Positions 1 through 6,831 of a DNA stretch of 8,367 bases are shown piece by piece. The DNA is from Fidelibacterota bacterium TCS52 (GTDB taxonomy: Bacteria > Fidelibacterota > Fidelibacteria > Fidelibacterales > Fidelibacteraceae), in the NCBI GenBank assembly GCA_001577215.1, contig LSCC01000060.1, positions 1-8,367 of the forward strand, written 5' to 3'. Position 1 is the first letter of the stretch. Each line of letters starts with the position of its first letter. The notes beneath the pieces are model-generated. The model was given only the letters and a program-made list of their open reading frames with translations, made no database searches and was not told the DNA's origin. The position numbers were made by a program, and so were the translations under genes.

Positions 1-8
1 AAAATAAT

Positions 9-752
9 ATGAATTATAATAAGTTAGGTGTAATTATTTTAGCGGCAGGTAAGGGTACTCGTATGCAATCCTCACTTCCCAAGGTAATTCATAAGATATT
101 AAATAAAACAATGATATCAAGAGTTGTTTCACAAGCAAAAAGTGTTGGTATTGAAAAGATAGTAGTTGTCGTAGGATATAAAAAAGAATTAGTTATTAAT
201 GAATTAAAGAATAAAGATGTAGAATTTGTTATTCAGTCGAAACAATTAGGAACCGGTCATGCAATTAAAATGGCAAAAGATAAATTTAATTCTTGGAACG
301 GTGATATATTAATTTTATCGGGAGATGTGCCACTACTTACTGCAGCTACAATGAACAAACTGATCAAGAAGCATAATGAAGAAAAAGCCGATGCAACTGT
401 TCTCTCGGCAATTTTTAATGATCCGACCGGATATGGAAGAATAATTAGGAATAATGATGATAGATATTCACATTCGGTAGAAGAAAAAGATGCGAATGAT
501 GAAATAAAAAAAATCAAAGAAATAAATTCTGGAATATATATTTTTAAATCGAAACATTTATTCCACTATCTGCGTTTCATAAATAATGATAATGCTCAAG
601 GTGAGTATTATTTAACAGATGTTGTACCAATGATGGTGGCAGAAGATAAAAAAGTATTTTTACAAGTTGCAAATGATCCAAATGAAATACAAGGAGTCAA
701 TACAATTCAGCAACTTAGAAATGCAGAAAATAAATTAAGGAGGAAAAGATGA
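9..752 (+). CDS. glmU: GlmU-type UDP-N-acetylglucosamine pyrophosphorylase, uridylyltransferase domain only
   Basis: Predicted cytoplasmic nucleotidyltransferase that joins UTP and N-acetylglucosamine-1-phosphate into UDP-GlcNAc, the precursor of peptidoglycan and lipid A. The 247-residue protein is one Rossmann-like NTP-transferase domain. The nucleotide-binding loop LAAGKGTRM is at 11-19, with Lys25 in SLPK. QLGTGHA is at 79-85, SGDVP at 104-108 (metal-binding Asp106), GYGRI at 141-145, VEEKDA at 157-162, EINSG at 171-175, GEYYLTD at 198-204 and GVN at 229-231. These match the E. coli GlmU active site almost residue for residue. Bifunctional GlmU is about 456 residues with a C-terminal left-handed beta-helix acetyltransferase; this protein stops where that half would begin, so acetylation of GlcN-1-P must be done elsewhere. 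The ATG at 9 fits the family's usual N-terminus, but only 8 upstream bases are visible, so its SD cannot be judged. A related sugar-1-phosphate substrate remains possible. Confidence 0.88.
   Translation: MNYNKLGVIILAAGKGTRMQSSLPKVIHKILNKTMISRVVSQAKSVGIEKIVVVVGYKKELVINELKNKDVEFVIQSKQLGTGHAIKMAKDKFNSWNGDILILSGDVPLLTAATMNKLIKKHNEEKADATVLSAIFNDPTGYGRIIRNNDDRYSHSVEEKDANDEIKKIKEINSGIYIFKSKHLFHYLRFINNDNAQGEYYLTDVVPMMVAEDKKVFLQVANDPNEIQGVNTIQQLRNAENKLRRKR
737..743 (+). promoter_or_regulatory. Shine-Dalgarno site for the secreted-protein gene
   Basis: A perfect AAGGAGG lies inside the end of the upstream uridylyltransferase gene, 5 nt before the ATG at 749. It supports that start and shows that the organism uses classical SD pairing. 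Confidence 0.85.
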
Positions 753-1234
753 AAAAAATTATTTGGATATTAATTCTTTTTAGCTCAGTTGTTCTTTATG
801 GTCAATTTAATGATGACAATTCTGAATTTTCAACCAGCGATTTAGGATTAAAAATTAATAACAATAATGATATGGCTTCCTTTTTGAATATTTCTAATCT
901 GCAGATGCAACATTCTATTTCAATGTCAATGGGAAGTTCGTCATTAGGTAATGAATCTTATGTTTCATATCACAACAGATTTTTTATTCCATTTTCAGAT
1001 AAATTAAACCTAAGTGGTGATGTTATTCTTAGACAGCAGGCATTTTCTTCAAATCCAATGATGCAAGCATTAGGTAACCAAAACAATGGAATATATTTTA
1101 ACACAAATTTAGAATACAAAATTTCAAAGGATTCCAAAATTTCAATTGGAATTAGTAATATTCCGAGGTATAATTATAATCCTTATTATTATGGAGTTAA
1201 TTCATTATGGAATACAAGAATAGAAGAAAGATAA
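749..1234 (+). CDS. Unrecognised secreted protein, probably beta-rich and outer-membrane associated
   Basis: I do not recognise this 161-residue protein. It starts with a clear Sec signal peptide: Lys2-Lys3, a hydrophobic core at about 4-17, and a likely signal peptidase I site after LYG, near residue 18 or 19. The mature part is rich in Ser, Asn, Tyr and Met. It contains alternating polar/hydrophobic segments typical of beta strands (about residues 60-90 and 108-133) and ends in a Tyr/Asn-rich stretch. There are no cysteines and no catalytic motif I can name. This would fit an outer-membrane or surface beta protein, but that is inference. The ATG overlaps the preceding stop by 4 nt (ATGA) and has a perfect SD, so it is co-translated with the uridylyltransferase gene. 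Its 3' end overlaps the next gene by 28 nt. It is small for a full barrel, so it may be a shortened member of a larger family. Confidence 0.75.
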   Translation: MKKIIWILILFSSVVLYGQFNDDNSEFSTSDLGLKINNNNDMASFLNISNLQMQHSISMSMGSSSLGNESYVSYHNRFFIPFSDKLNLSGDVILRQQAFSSNPMMQALGNQNNGIYFNTNLEYKISKDSKISIGISNIPRYNYNPYYYGVNSLWNTRIEER

Positions 1235-1740
1235 AGAAAACAAAAAAGAGTCAAATATTTTTAAATGTCATTGCCGGTGCTATGGTTGTTATTGTCTTTA
1301 TTTTTTTATATTCATCTATAATTGATAATAAGGCGAGAAAGAAAAAAAATAAAGATCTTTTTTCTAGAGGACTGGAAAATATTCCTGTTGCCAAATTAAA
1401 TACTCAAGAAAAAATGAAGAAAGAAGTGGATGTTGTTATAGAATTGATCAATGGAAATGGTGTGAGTGGAATATGTGAAAAATACAAAGATTATTTTGTG
1501 AGAAAAGGTGTTGATGTAATAAACATTGGTAACGCAGATAATTTTAATTACGACAAAACATTAATGTATTTGCATACAGATAGTTATAAAAAAGCAAGAA
1601 AGATATCAAAAATACTAGGGGTGGAAGTTAAGGCTATTTTAAAAGAAACTACCCGAGCAGTTAATTGTGATATCTCAATAGTGTTAGGGCAGGACTATAA
1701 AGAATTAAAGCCATATAAGTTTTTGCGAATGACAGAATAA
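1207..1740 (+). CDS. Membrane-anchored LytR_C-domain protein
   Basis: A 177-residue, probably single-pass membrane protein. A very basic N-terminus (about residues 4-14) is followed by a transmembrane helix at about 17-39, with the remainder outside the cytoplasm. A second basic cluster lies at 42-49. Residues 74-164 match the LytR C-terminal domain (LytR_C): a VDVVIELINGNGV strand-turn, then GVDVINIGNADNFNYDKT at 101-118 (compare family patterns such as VLNGSGV and GNADxFDY), and a closing DISIVLGQDY at 155-164. The domain often follows an LCP glycopolymer ligase domain, which is absent here, so this is a stand-alone module of unknown biochemical role, probably envelope linked. The ATG lies 28 nt inside the preceding gene, with GGAG at 1193-1196 spaced 10 nt. 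The next in-frame ATG (residue 26) would remove half the membrane helix, so this start is preferred. LytR-type genes also lie near rsfS in some Actinobacteria (from memory). Confidence 0.82.
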   Translation: MEYKNRRKIKKTKKSQIFLNVIAGAMVVIVFIFLYSSIIDNKARKKKNKDLFSRGLENIPVAKLNTQEKMKKEVDVVIELINGNGVSGICEKYKDYFVRKGVDVINIGNADNFNYDKTLMYLHTDSYKKARKISKILGVEVKAILKETTRAVNCDISIVLGQDYKELKPYKFLRMTE

Positions 1741-1798
1741 AATTGAAGTTAAATAAGTATTAATAAAACAAAATTGAAAATATAAATATAAAAAATAA

Positions 1799-1803
1799 AA
1801 GGA
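1799..1803 (+). promoter_or_regulatory. Shine-Dalgarno site deciding the TTG start of rsfS
   Basis: AAGGA lies 4 nt before a TTG at 1808, in a region with no in-frame ATG until codon 18. The spacing is tight, but this is the only SD-like sequence nearby. Confidence 0.6.
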
Positions 1804-1807
1804 TTAT

Positions 1808-2185
1808 TTGAATAAAATAAATAAAAAAAGTAAAAATTATTCTCAACAATTAACGGAAATGGTTACTAATGCAGCTTTGTCGAGGAATGCCGAAAATATT
1901 AATGTTCTTGATATGAAAAAAAAAGTTGATTTTACTGATTATTTTATTATTTGTCAAGGCGATAATCAAATGCAGATAAAAGCAATTGCTGATGAGATTA
2001 TTGAAAAATTAGAAAAAGCAGATATAAAAGATTTTAATATTGAAGGTTACGATAATAAAGAATGGATATTAATTGACATTTATGATGTGATTTGTCATAT
2101 TTTTGATGAAGAAACTAGAAATTATTATAATATTGAAAATTTATGGGGTGACGTCCCACAAAAAACAATTGATGATACTAAATGA
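1808..2185 (+). CDS. rsfS: Ribosomal silencing factor RsfS (Iojap/YbeB family)
   Basis: The family binds ribosomal protein uL14 on the 50S subunit and blocks joining with the 30S subunit, lowering translation during starvation. The 125-residue length is normal. Family marks are VDFTDYFIICQG at 40-51 (the usual TDYFVIATG-like strand), QIKAIADEI at 56-64, EWILIDIYDVICHIF at 85-99 (matching W.LLD.GDVVVHVF) and the C-terminal ETRNYYNIENLW at 102-113 (matching aR.YY.LE.LW). Most copies have Gly before the DV of the third motif; here it is Tyr92. Translation is predicted from TTG at 1808. The stop overlaps the argS start by 4 nt (ATGA), so the two are translationally coupled, and the 67-nt upstream gap is A+T only in character, with no promoter I would call. 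Pairing with argS puts two translation genes in one unit. Confidence 0.93.
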   Translation: MNKINKKSKNYSQQLTEMVTNAALSRNAENINVLDMKKKVDFTDYFIICQGDNQMQIKAIADEIIEKLEKADIKDFNIEGYDNKEWILIDIYDVICHIFDEETRNYYNIENLWGDVPQKTIDDTK

Positions 2186-3825
2186 CAAACAATATTAAAC
2201 AATTATTAGAAAATACAATAAATAAAATATATTCAGATATCATTGATGATCAACAAGTAAACTTTACTGTTGAAAGACCAAATAATGATAAATATGGTGA
2301 TTTTAGCTCTAATATTGCGTTAAAATTGGCTTCTGTAATAAAGAAAAATCCGATTTTAATTGCTGAAAATATTGTAGAAGAGATTAAAGATAAAAATAAA
2401 ATGATCGAGAAAATTGAGATTGTAAAACCCGGTTTTATCAATTTTTTTATTAAAGATAGTTATTTTCAAAATATTGTTGAAGATGTTTTGTCAGAAAATC
2501 GAAACTATAAAAAAACAAATTTCGGGAAAAATAAAAAAGTTCAGGTTGAATTTGTTAGTGCCAATCCAACAGGTCCACTAACTATTGGGCATGGTAGGCA
2601 AGCAGTTTTGGGAGATACAATTTCTCGTATTTTAGAGTGGAATGGATATGAAGTTACAAGAGAATATTACTTTAATGATGCCGGAAGACAGATGCGACTT
2701 CTTGGTGAATCTGTATATGCTCGATATATGGAATTGTTAGGAGAAAAATTAAAAATTCCAAAAGATGGTTATGAAGGTGGATATATAAAAGATATTGCTA
2801 AGTTGTTTTTAGAAAATTATGGAGAGAAATATAGAAATAATCAAAGTGAAAAGATCTTCATTGATTTTTCTACAGAATATATGCTTAGGTCAATTAAAAG
2901 TACACTAAAAAAATTAAATATTATTCATGATGCATATTTTAATGAGAAAACACTTTATGATAACGGTAAAATCGATGAAATACTAAAGAAATTGGAACAA
3001 AAAGGGAGTACTTACGAATCAGAAGGAGCAATTTGGTTTAAAACAACAGAATTTGGAGCGGAAAAAGATAGGGTTCTTGTTAAAAGTTCCGGTGAACCAA
3101 CTTATCGCTTACCTGATATTGCTTACCACGCACAGAAATTAGAGCAAGATTATGATCAGATAATAGATATTTTTGGAGCTGATCATCACGCAACATATCC
3201 TGATGTTGTTTCTGCATTAAAATTAATGGATTATGATACTTCAAAAATAAAAGTTTTATTACATCAATTCGTAACACTTGTCAGAAAAAATAAAAAAATA
3301 AAAATGTCCACACGAAAAGGTGATTTTATCACTTTAGATGAATTAATTAGTATTGCTGGTAGTGACGTTGTAAGATATTTTTTCATCATGAGAAATATGG
3401 GCTCACATTTAAATTTTGATATTGAATTGGCTCAAAAGGAAACAGATGAGAATCCGGTTTATTATTTACAATATGCTCATGCTAGAATTTCAAATGTAAT
3501 TAAACACAGTAAATTGAAGGAAATAGGATCATTTGAAGATGGCAATATTGAATTATTGAAAGAAAAAGAAGAAATTGATATATTGAAGGTTATATCAGAA
3601 TTTGAAGAAACAATGGAATTATGCTTCACTACTTTAGAACCGATGTATTTAGCAAATTATTTACATAAATTAGCAACATATTTCCACAAGTTCTATCAAA
3701 GACATAGAGTAGTAACAGAAAATAAGGAGTTGTCAAAATCTCGTTTGAAATTGATAAAAAGTATAAAGATTATTTTTTCAAATTGTTTGAATATATTGGG
3801 AATAGAAGCCCCGGAAAACATGTGA
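2182..3825 (+). CDS. argS: Arginyl-tRNA synthetase, class I
   Basis: Cytoplasmic enzyme that charges tRNA-Arg with arginine using ATP. The 547 residues match the usual bacterial length. The N-terminal tRNA-binding (Add1) domain covers about 1-105, including KYGDFSSNIA at 37-46 and VKPGFINFFI at 81-90. The Rossmann catalytic core follows, with ANPTGPLTIGHGR at 127-139 holding the HIGH signature as T-I-G-H, then REYYFNDAGRQ at 160-170, FGADHH at 331-336 and the KMSK-type signature KMSTRKG at 374-380. The C-terminal helical anticodon-binding domain begins near NPVYYLQYAHARI at 424-436 and ends with the family-typical APENM. The first His of HIGH is replaced by Thr134 while the second (His137) is kept. 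The start ATG overlaps the rsfS stop (ATGA) and has no clear SD, which suggests translation by re-initiation after rsfS. Confidence 0.97.
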   Translation: MTNNIKQLLENTINKIYSDIIDDQQVNFTVERPNNDKYGDFSSNIALKLASVIKKNPILIAENIVEEIKDKNKMIEKIEIVKPGFINFFIKDSYFQNIVEDVLSENRNYKKTNFGKNKKVQVEFVSANPTGPLTIGHGRQAVLGDTISRILEWNGYEVTREYYFNDAGRQMRLLGESVYARYMELLGEKLKIPKDGYEGGYIKDIAKLFLENYGEKYRNNQSEKIFIDFSTEYMLRSIKSTLKKLNIIHDAYFNEKTLYDNGKIDEILKKLEQKGSTYESEGAIWFKTTEFGAEKDRVLVKSSGEPTYRLPDIAYHAQKLEQDYDQIIDIFGADHHATYPDVVSALKLMDYDTSKIKVLLHQFVTLVRKNKKIKMSTRKGDFITLDELISIAGSDVVRYFFIMRNMGSHLNFDIELAQKETDENPVYYLQYAHARISNVIKHSKLKEIGSFEDGNIELLKEKEEIDILKVISEFEETMELCFTTLEPMYLANYLHKLATYFHKFYQRHRVVTENKELSKSRLKLIKSIKIIFSNCLNILGIEAPENM

Positions 3826-3876
3826 GAAGGTAACATATATTAGTTAGATATTAATCAATAAAAAATATAGAATTAA

Positions 3877-3920
3877 TTTATGGTAATTTAATTGACTTTT
3901 ATAATTCAATAAATTAAATT
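3877..3920 (+). promoter_or_regulatory. Possible sigma70-type promoter before the MltD-like gene
   Basis: The 117-nt gap after argS holds two overlapping promoter-like readings. A perfect TATAAT is at 3900-3905, with only a weak -35 candidate (TTTATG, 3877-3882) at 17 nt. A good -35 TTGACT is at 3892-3897, with a weak -10 candidate (TAAATT, 3915-3920) at 17 nt. Either would give a short leader containing the SD at 3929-3935. In DNA this AT-rich such matches arise easily, so the call rests mainly on the position in the only long gap before a new gene cluster. Confidence 0.35.
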
Positions 3921-3928
3921 TCAGTAAA

Positions 3929-3935
3929 AAAGGAG
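3929..3935 (+). promoter_or_regulatory. Shine-Dalgarno site deciding the TTG start of the MltD-like gene
   Basis: AAAGGAG lies 7 nt before TTG at 3943. Starting there gives a complete lipoprotein signal peptide; the next in-frame ATG at 3967 would remove its basic N-terminus. Confidence 0.8.
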
Positions 3936-3942
3936 TGAAATA

Positions 3943-5952
3943 TTGTTCAATAAAAAAATAATAATAATGGTGATCGTTTTCTTTACGTTTGGATGTTCAA
4001 GTACAACAAAAAATATCAATGAAAATGATAAAGTTAATACTAATAATCCAACTGTAAATAACGTAGAAAATGAAAATTCTGAAAACAAATCGGTAAAAGA
4101 TAGTAGTATTGTAGTGGAATCAGTTGTTGAAAGTGATCGTTTCCAGATTTTATTTAATGAAGCAAAGGTTCATTTTGCCGATGCTTTAGTTGCGCAGTAT
4201 GAAAAAGATACAATTGAAATTGAATTACAATTGCGATTGACATTTGAGTCGTTATCAGATATTGAGGTTTTTAATAATTTAGATGAAATTGAATACAATG
4301 AATTGATGCGTTTTACTAATCGCTTAATTCATGATTTTAGAAAATATGTTCCAGATAAGGCAAAATTAAATGAACAATTTTCTGTAAGTGATATGCGTGA
4401 ATCAATGGAATATTTAGCTGAAGATTATATTGTTCCTGATACTAAAGAAAAAATTAAAATAATTGAAGATAGAGAAGGTCATATTCCCATAATATTAAAT
4501 AGTCGAGTTGAAAGAATAATTAATTATTTCCAATCCAGAGGAAAAAGTATATTCCAAACATGGTTAAATAGGAAGCCCCAATATGAGGATTTATTTAGAA
4601 AAATATTAGATGAAAAAGAAATGCCAGAGGAACTTATTTATCTCGCAATGATAGAGAGTGGTTTTAAACCAACAGCATATTCTTATGCTTATGCAGTGGG
4701 ACAGTGGCAATTTATTTATGCTACCGGCAAACGATATGGATTGAATCGTGATTATTGGGTGGACGAAAGAAGAGATCCTGTAAAATCCACTTATGCAGCA
4801 GCAAGTTATTTAGAAGATCTTTATGATTATTATGGCGATTGGTATCTATCTATGGCTGCCTATAATGCCGGCAGAGGGAGAATTAATAGAGCAATTAGAT
4901 ATAATGATACAAGAGATTTTTGGAAAATGCATTCACTTCCAAGGCAGACAAGAAATTATGTTCCTACAGTTTTGGCAGCAACAATAATAAGTATGAACCC
5001 GGAAAAGTATGGGTTTCAACTTCCCAATATGGGTAGTGATAAGTATGAATATGATACATTGCATATTAATAATAGTATAGAATTAAGAAGTATTGCTAAG
5101 ATATGTAATACTAAGTATTCAAAAATAAAGGAATTAAATCCAGAGTTAAGAAGATATTCAACACCAAATTATGACTATGTTTTAAAAATACCAAAAGGAC
5201 AAAAGAATAAAGTTAAAGGTTCAATTTCTGGCAAAATAAATGATAAAGTCAAAGAAGTTGAATATTCTGTCTATAAGGTAAGAAGGGGTGATTCCTTGAT
5301 TAGAATTAGCAGGAAATTTGGTGTTTCTGTTAGTGATATTATGTCTGTAAATCATTTAAAAAATCGTCAACCAATATTAATTGGGCAAAAACTTGTAATA
5401 CCAAAGTCCGGTTCTGTTAGCAGGACAACAAAAAGAGTATATAGAAATTATTCATCAACTCATAATAAAGTTATTTATAAAGTAAAAAAAGGTGATAATT
5501 TAGGAGCAATTGCTGAAATATTTGGAATAAGAGCTTCAAATATTAGAAGTTGGAACGGCTTAAGATATGGAGAATATATATATCCGGGGCAAAAATTAAA
5601 TATTTGGACAAAAAAATCAAATTATTCTAATTCATCAAATCGTAAAGTAATTTATACAATAAAGAAGGGTGATACTATAGGTGGTATTGCTGAAATATAC
5701 AATACTAAAGCATCACAAGTTCGTAAATGGAATAATTTTTCTTATGGTAAAACTATTTATCCTGGAGATAAAATAGTCATTTGGATTTCTGATAATAGTG
5801 ATTCTTCAAGCAATTATTATACAGTTCGTCGTGGAGATAGCTTAAAGAGAATTTCAAAAAGAATAAATGTTTCAGTTCAAAAATTGAGGAGTTTAAATCC
5901 TAATATTACACCTTCAAAAATCTATCCCGGAGATAAAATAAGGATTAATTAA
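3943..5952 (+). CDS. mltD: MltD-like membrane-bound lytic transglycosylase with LysM repeats, predicted lipoprotein
   Basis: Predicted envelope lipoprotein that cleaves the glycan strands of peptidoglycan to 1,6-anhydro-muropeptides. Lys4-Lys5, a hydrophobic stretch and Cys18 form a lipoprotein-type signal, though the lipobox (F-T-F-G-C) lacks the usual Leu at -3. Residues about 20-60 are an Asn/Ser/Glu-rich linker, and 60-200 form a mostly helical region of unknown role. The SLT (goose-lysozyme-like) domain covers about 195-345: LIYLAMIESGF at 231-241 with catalytic Glu238, GQWQF at 253-257, a conserved DERRDP segment, and AYNAGRGR at 306-313. The C-terminal half carries LysM glycan-binding modules: a degenerate one at about 371-417 and four clear ones at 443-487, 510-555, 569-614 and 625-669, each opening with a (K/R)(K/R)GD turn and ending PGxK(I/L)xI or similar. 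E. coli MltD has fewer LysM modules. Translation starts at TTG with a good SD. The stop overlaps sppA by 1 nt, so the two are co-transcribed. Confidence 0.93.
   Translation: MFNKKIIIMVIVFFTFGCSSTTKNINENDKVNTNNPTVNNVENENSENKSVKDSSIVVESVVESDRFQILFNEAKVHFADALVAQYEKDTIEIELQLRLTFESLSDIEVFNNLDEIEYNELMRFTNRLIHDFRKYVPDKAKLNEQFSVSDMRESMEYLAEDYIVPDTKEKIKIIEDREGHIPIILNSRVERIINYFQSRGKSIFQTWLNRKPQYEDLFRKILDEKEMPEELIYLAMIESGFKPTAYSYAYAVGQWQFIYATGKRYGLNRDYWVDERRDPVKSTYAAASYLEDLYDYYGDWYLSMAAYNAGRGRINRAIRYNDTRDFWKMHSLPRQTRNYVPTVLAATIISMNPEKYGFQLPNMGSDKYEYDTLHINNSIELRSIAKICNTKYSKIKELNPELRRYSTPNYDYVLKIPKGQKNKVKGSISGKINDKVKEVEYSVYKVRRGDSLIRISRKFGVSVSDIMSVNHLKNRQPILIGQKLVIPKSGSVSRTTKRVYRNYSSTHNKVIYKVKKGDNLGAIAEIFGIRASNIRSWNGLRYGEYIYPGQKLNIWTKKSNYSNSSNRKVIYTIKKGDTIGGIAEIYNTKASQVRKWNNFSYGKTIYPGDKIVIWISDNSDSSSNYYTVRRGDSLKRISKRINVSVQKLRSLNPNITPSKIYPGDKIRIN
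5470..5784 (+). repeat. Tandem, recently duplicated LysM modules 3 and 4
   Basis: Codons 510-555 and 569-614 of the MltD-like gene encode two 46-residue LysM modules that align without gaps at 26 of 46 identical residues. Both share VIY, KKGD, IAEI, WN, IYPG and a final IW. They resemble each other far more than the flanking modules at 443-487 and 625-669, which points to an internal duplication. Confidence 0.85.
5940..5944 (+). promoter_or_regulatory. Shine-Dalgarno site for sppA inside the preceding gene
   Basis: AAGGA lies 7 nt before the sppA ATG at 5952, within the last codons of the MltD-like gene. It supports the TAATG 1-nt overlap start. Confidence 0.7.
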
Positions 5953-6815
5953 TGAGAAAAGGCAACATTATTGCTTTAATAATTATAGGAATTATTGTAA
6001 TTATATCAATAATTAAATTCAGTGTTCAAAAAAACGAATTTAATATTTCTCATTCTGGAGATATTGGCATTTTATCGTTAGAAGGTGTGCTCATTAAATC
6101 GGATAAATTTATTTCTCAATTGAAAAAATATGGAAAAAGCAATTCGATTAAAGGTATTATTATTAAAATTAATAGTCCGGGTGGAAGTTCAGCAACATCT
6201 CAAGAAATATATGAAATGATTAAATGGGTGAAAAATAAATATAAAAAACCAATTTTTGTTGCAATGGAATCAGTAGCGGCAAGCGGTGGTTATTATGTCG
6301 CAATTGCAGCTGACAGCATTTTTGCATTGCCATCGACATTGACAGGCAGTATCGGTGTAATAATGGATTTCCCACAGTGGGAAAAAGCATTGAATAAAAT
6401 TGGGGTAGAGATGAATGTGATAAAAAGTGGAAAACTAAAGGATTCCGGTTCACCATATAGAGATTTTACAGAAAATGATAAAAAATATTTTCAATCTTTG
6501 GTAGATGATGTTTATGAACAATTTATTCAAGATGTTTCAGAAAGTAGAAATATTTCATTAGAAAAAGTTAGAAAATTGGCAAATGGACAGGTATTTACTG
6601 GGAGGCAGGCATATAATCATAAATTGATTGATAAGATTGGTACAACTCAAAATGCAATTGATTTAATGGCCCAAAAATTAAAATTAGGTAAAAATCCAAA
6701 AATTGTGAAACCAAAAAAAGAAAAGATTGCTTTAATTGATATATTATTTGGAGATATAAAAAATTTAGTGAAAATATTTAATGTTTATCCGACATTACAA
6801 ACAATTTATAATTAA
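5952..6815 (+). CDS. sppA: Signal peptide peptidase SppA, short single-domain form
   Basis: Membrane-bound serine protease of family S49 that degrades cleaved signal peptides and other membrane-associated peptides. A signal anchor spans about residues 5-22, with the catalytic domain outside the cytoplasm. Conserved blocks are KGIIIKINSPGGS at 67-79, FVAMESVAASGGYYVA at 102-117 with predicted nucleophile Ser111, and LTGSIGVI at 130-137. VIKSGKLKD at 156-164 supplies the predicted general base Lys163. The Ser-to-Lys distance of 52 residues equals that of B. subtilis SppA (Ser147/Lys199). NGQVFTGRQA, in the distal part, is also family typical. At 287 residues this is the short bacterial form, with one S49 domain, not the double-domain E. 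coli type of about 618 residues; such forms assemble as larger oligomers. It overlaps the MltD-like stop by one base and has AAGGA 7 nt before the ATG, so it is probably expressed with that envelope enzyme. Confidence 0.95.
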   Translation: MRKGNIIALIIIGIIVIISIIKFSVQKNEFNISHSGDIGILSLEGVLIKSDKFISQLKKYGKSNSIKGIIIKINSPGGSSATSQEIYEMIKWVKNKYKKPIFVAMESVAASGGYYVAIAADSIFALPSTLTGSIGVIMDFPQWEKALNKIGVEMNVIKSGKLKDSGSPYRDFTENDKKYFQSLVDDVYEQFIQDVSESRNISLEKVRKLANGQVFTGRQAYNHKLIDKIGTTQNAIDLMAQKLKLGKNPKIVKPKKEKIALIDILFGDIKNLVKIFNVYPTLQTIYN

Positions 6816-6817
6816 TA

Positions 6818-6825
6818 AAAGGGGG
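6818..6825 (+). promoter_or_regulatory. Shine-Dalgarno site deciding the HU-family start
   Basis: AAAGGGGG lies 6 nt before the ATG at 6832 in the 16-nt gap after sppA. It favours this ATG over an in-frame ATG at 6781, which lies inside sppA and has no SD. Confidence 0.7.
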
Positions 6826-6831
6826 AAAGTC

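Noticed and set aside
257..517. Minus-strand open frame opposite the GlmU-type gene
   Set aside because: It is an antisense shadow; the plus strand carries intact active-site motifs over the whole span.
1741..1807. Promoter before rsfS
   Set aside because: TTGAAG (1743) and TTGAAA (1774) resemble -35 boxes, but no acceptable -10 lies at 16-18 nt; the match level is what AT-rich DNA gives by chance.
2250..3277. Two minus-strand open frames (2250-2441 and 3080-3277) opposite argS
   Set aside because: Both fall inside conserved argS domains and show no start signals or family resemblance.
6220..6456. Minus-strand open frame opposite the sppA catalytic core
   Set aside because: The plus strand encodes the Ser111 and Lys163 regions of SppA here, and the antisense product has no credible features.
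6781..6831. Upstream in-frame ATG giving a 112-residue HU-family protein
   Set aside because: The 17 extra residues are encoded by the end of sppA, no SD precedes them, and the 95-residue form from 6832 has an SD and normal family length.
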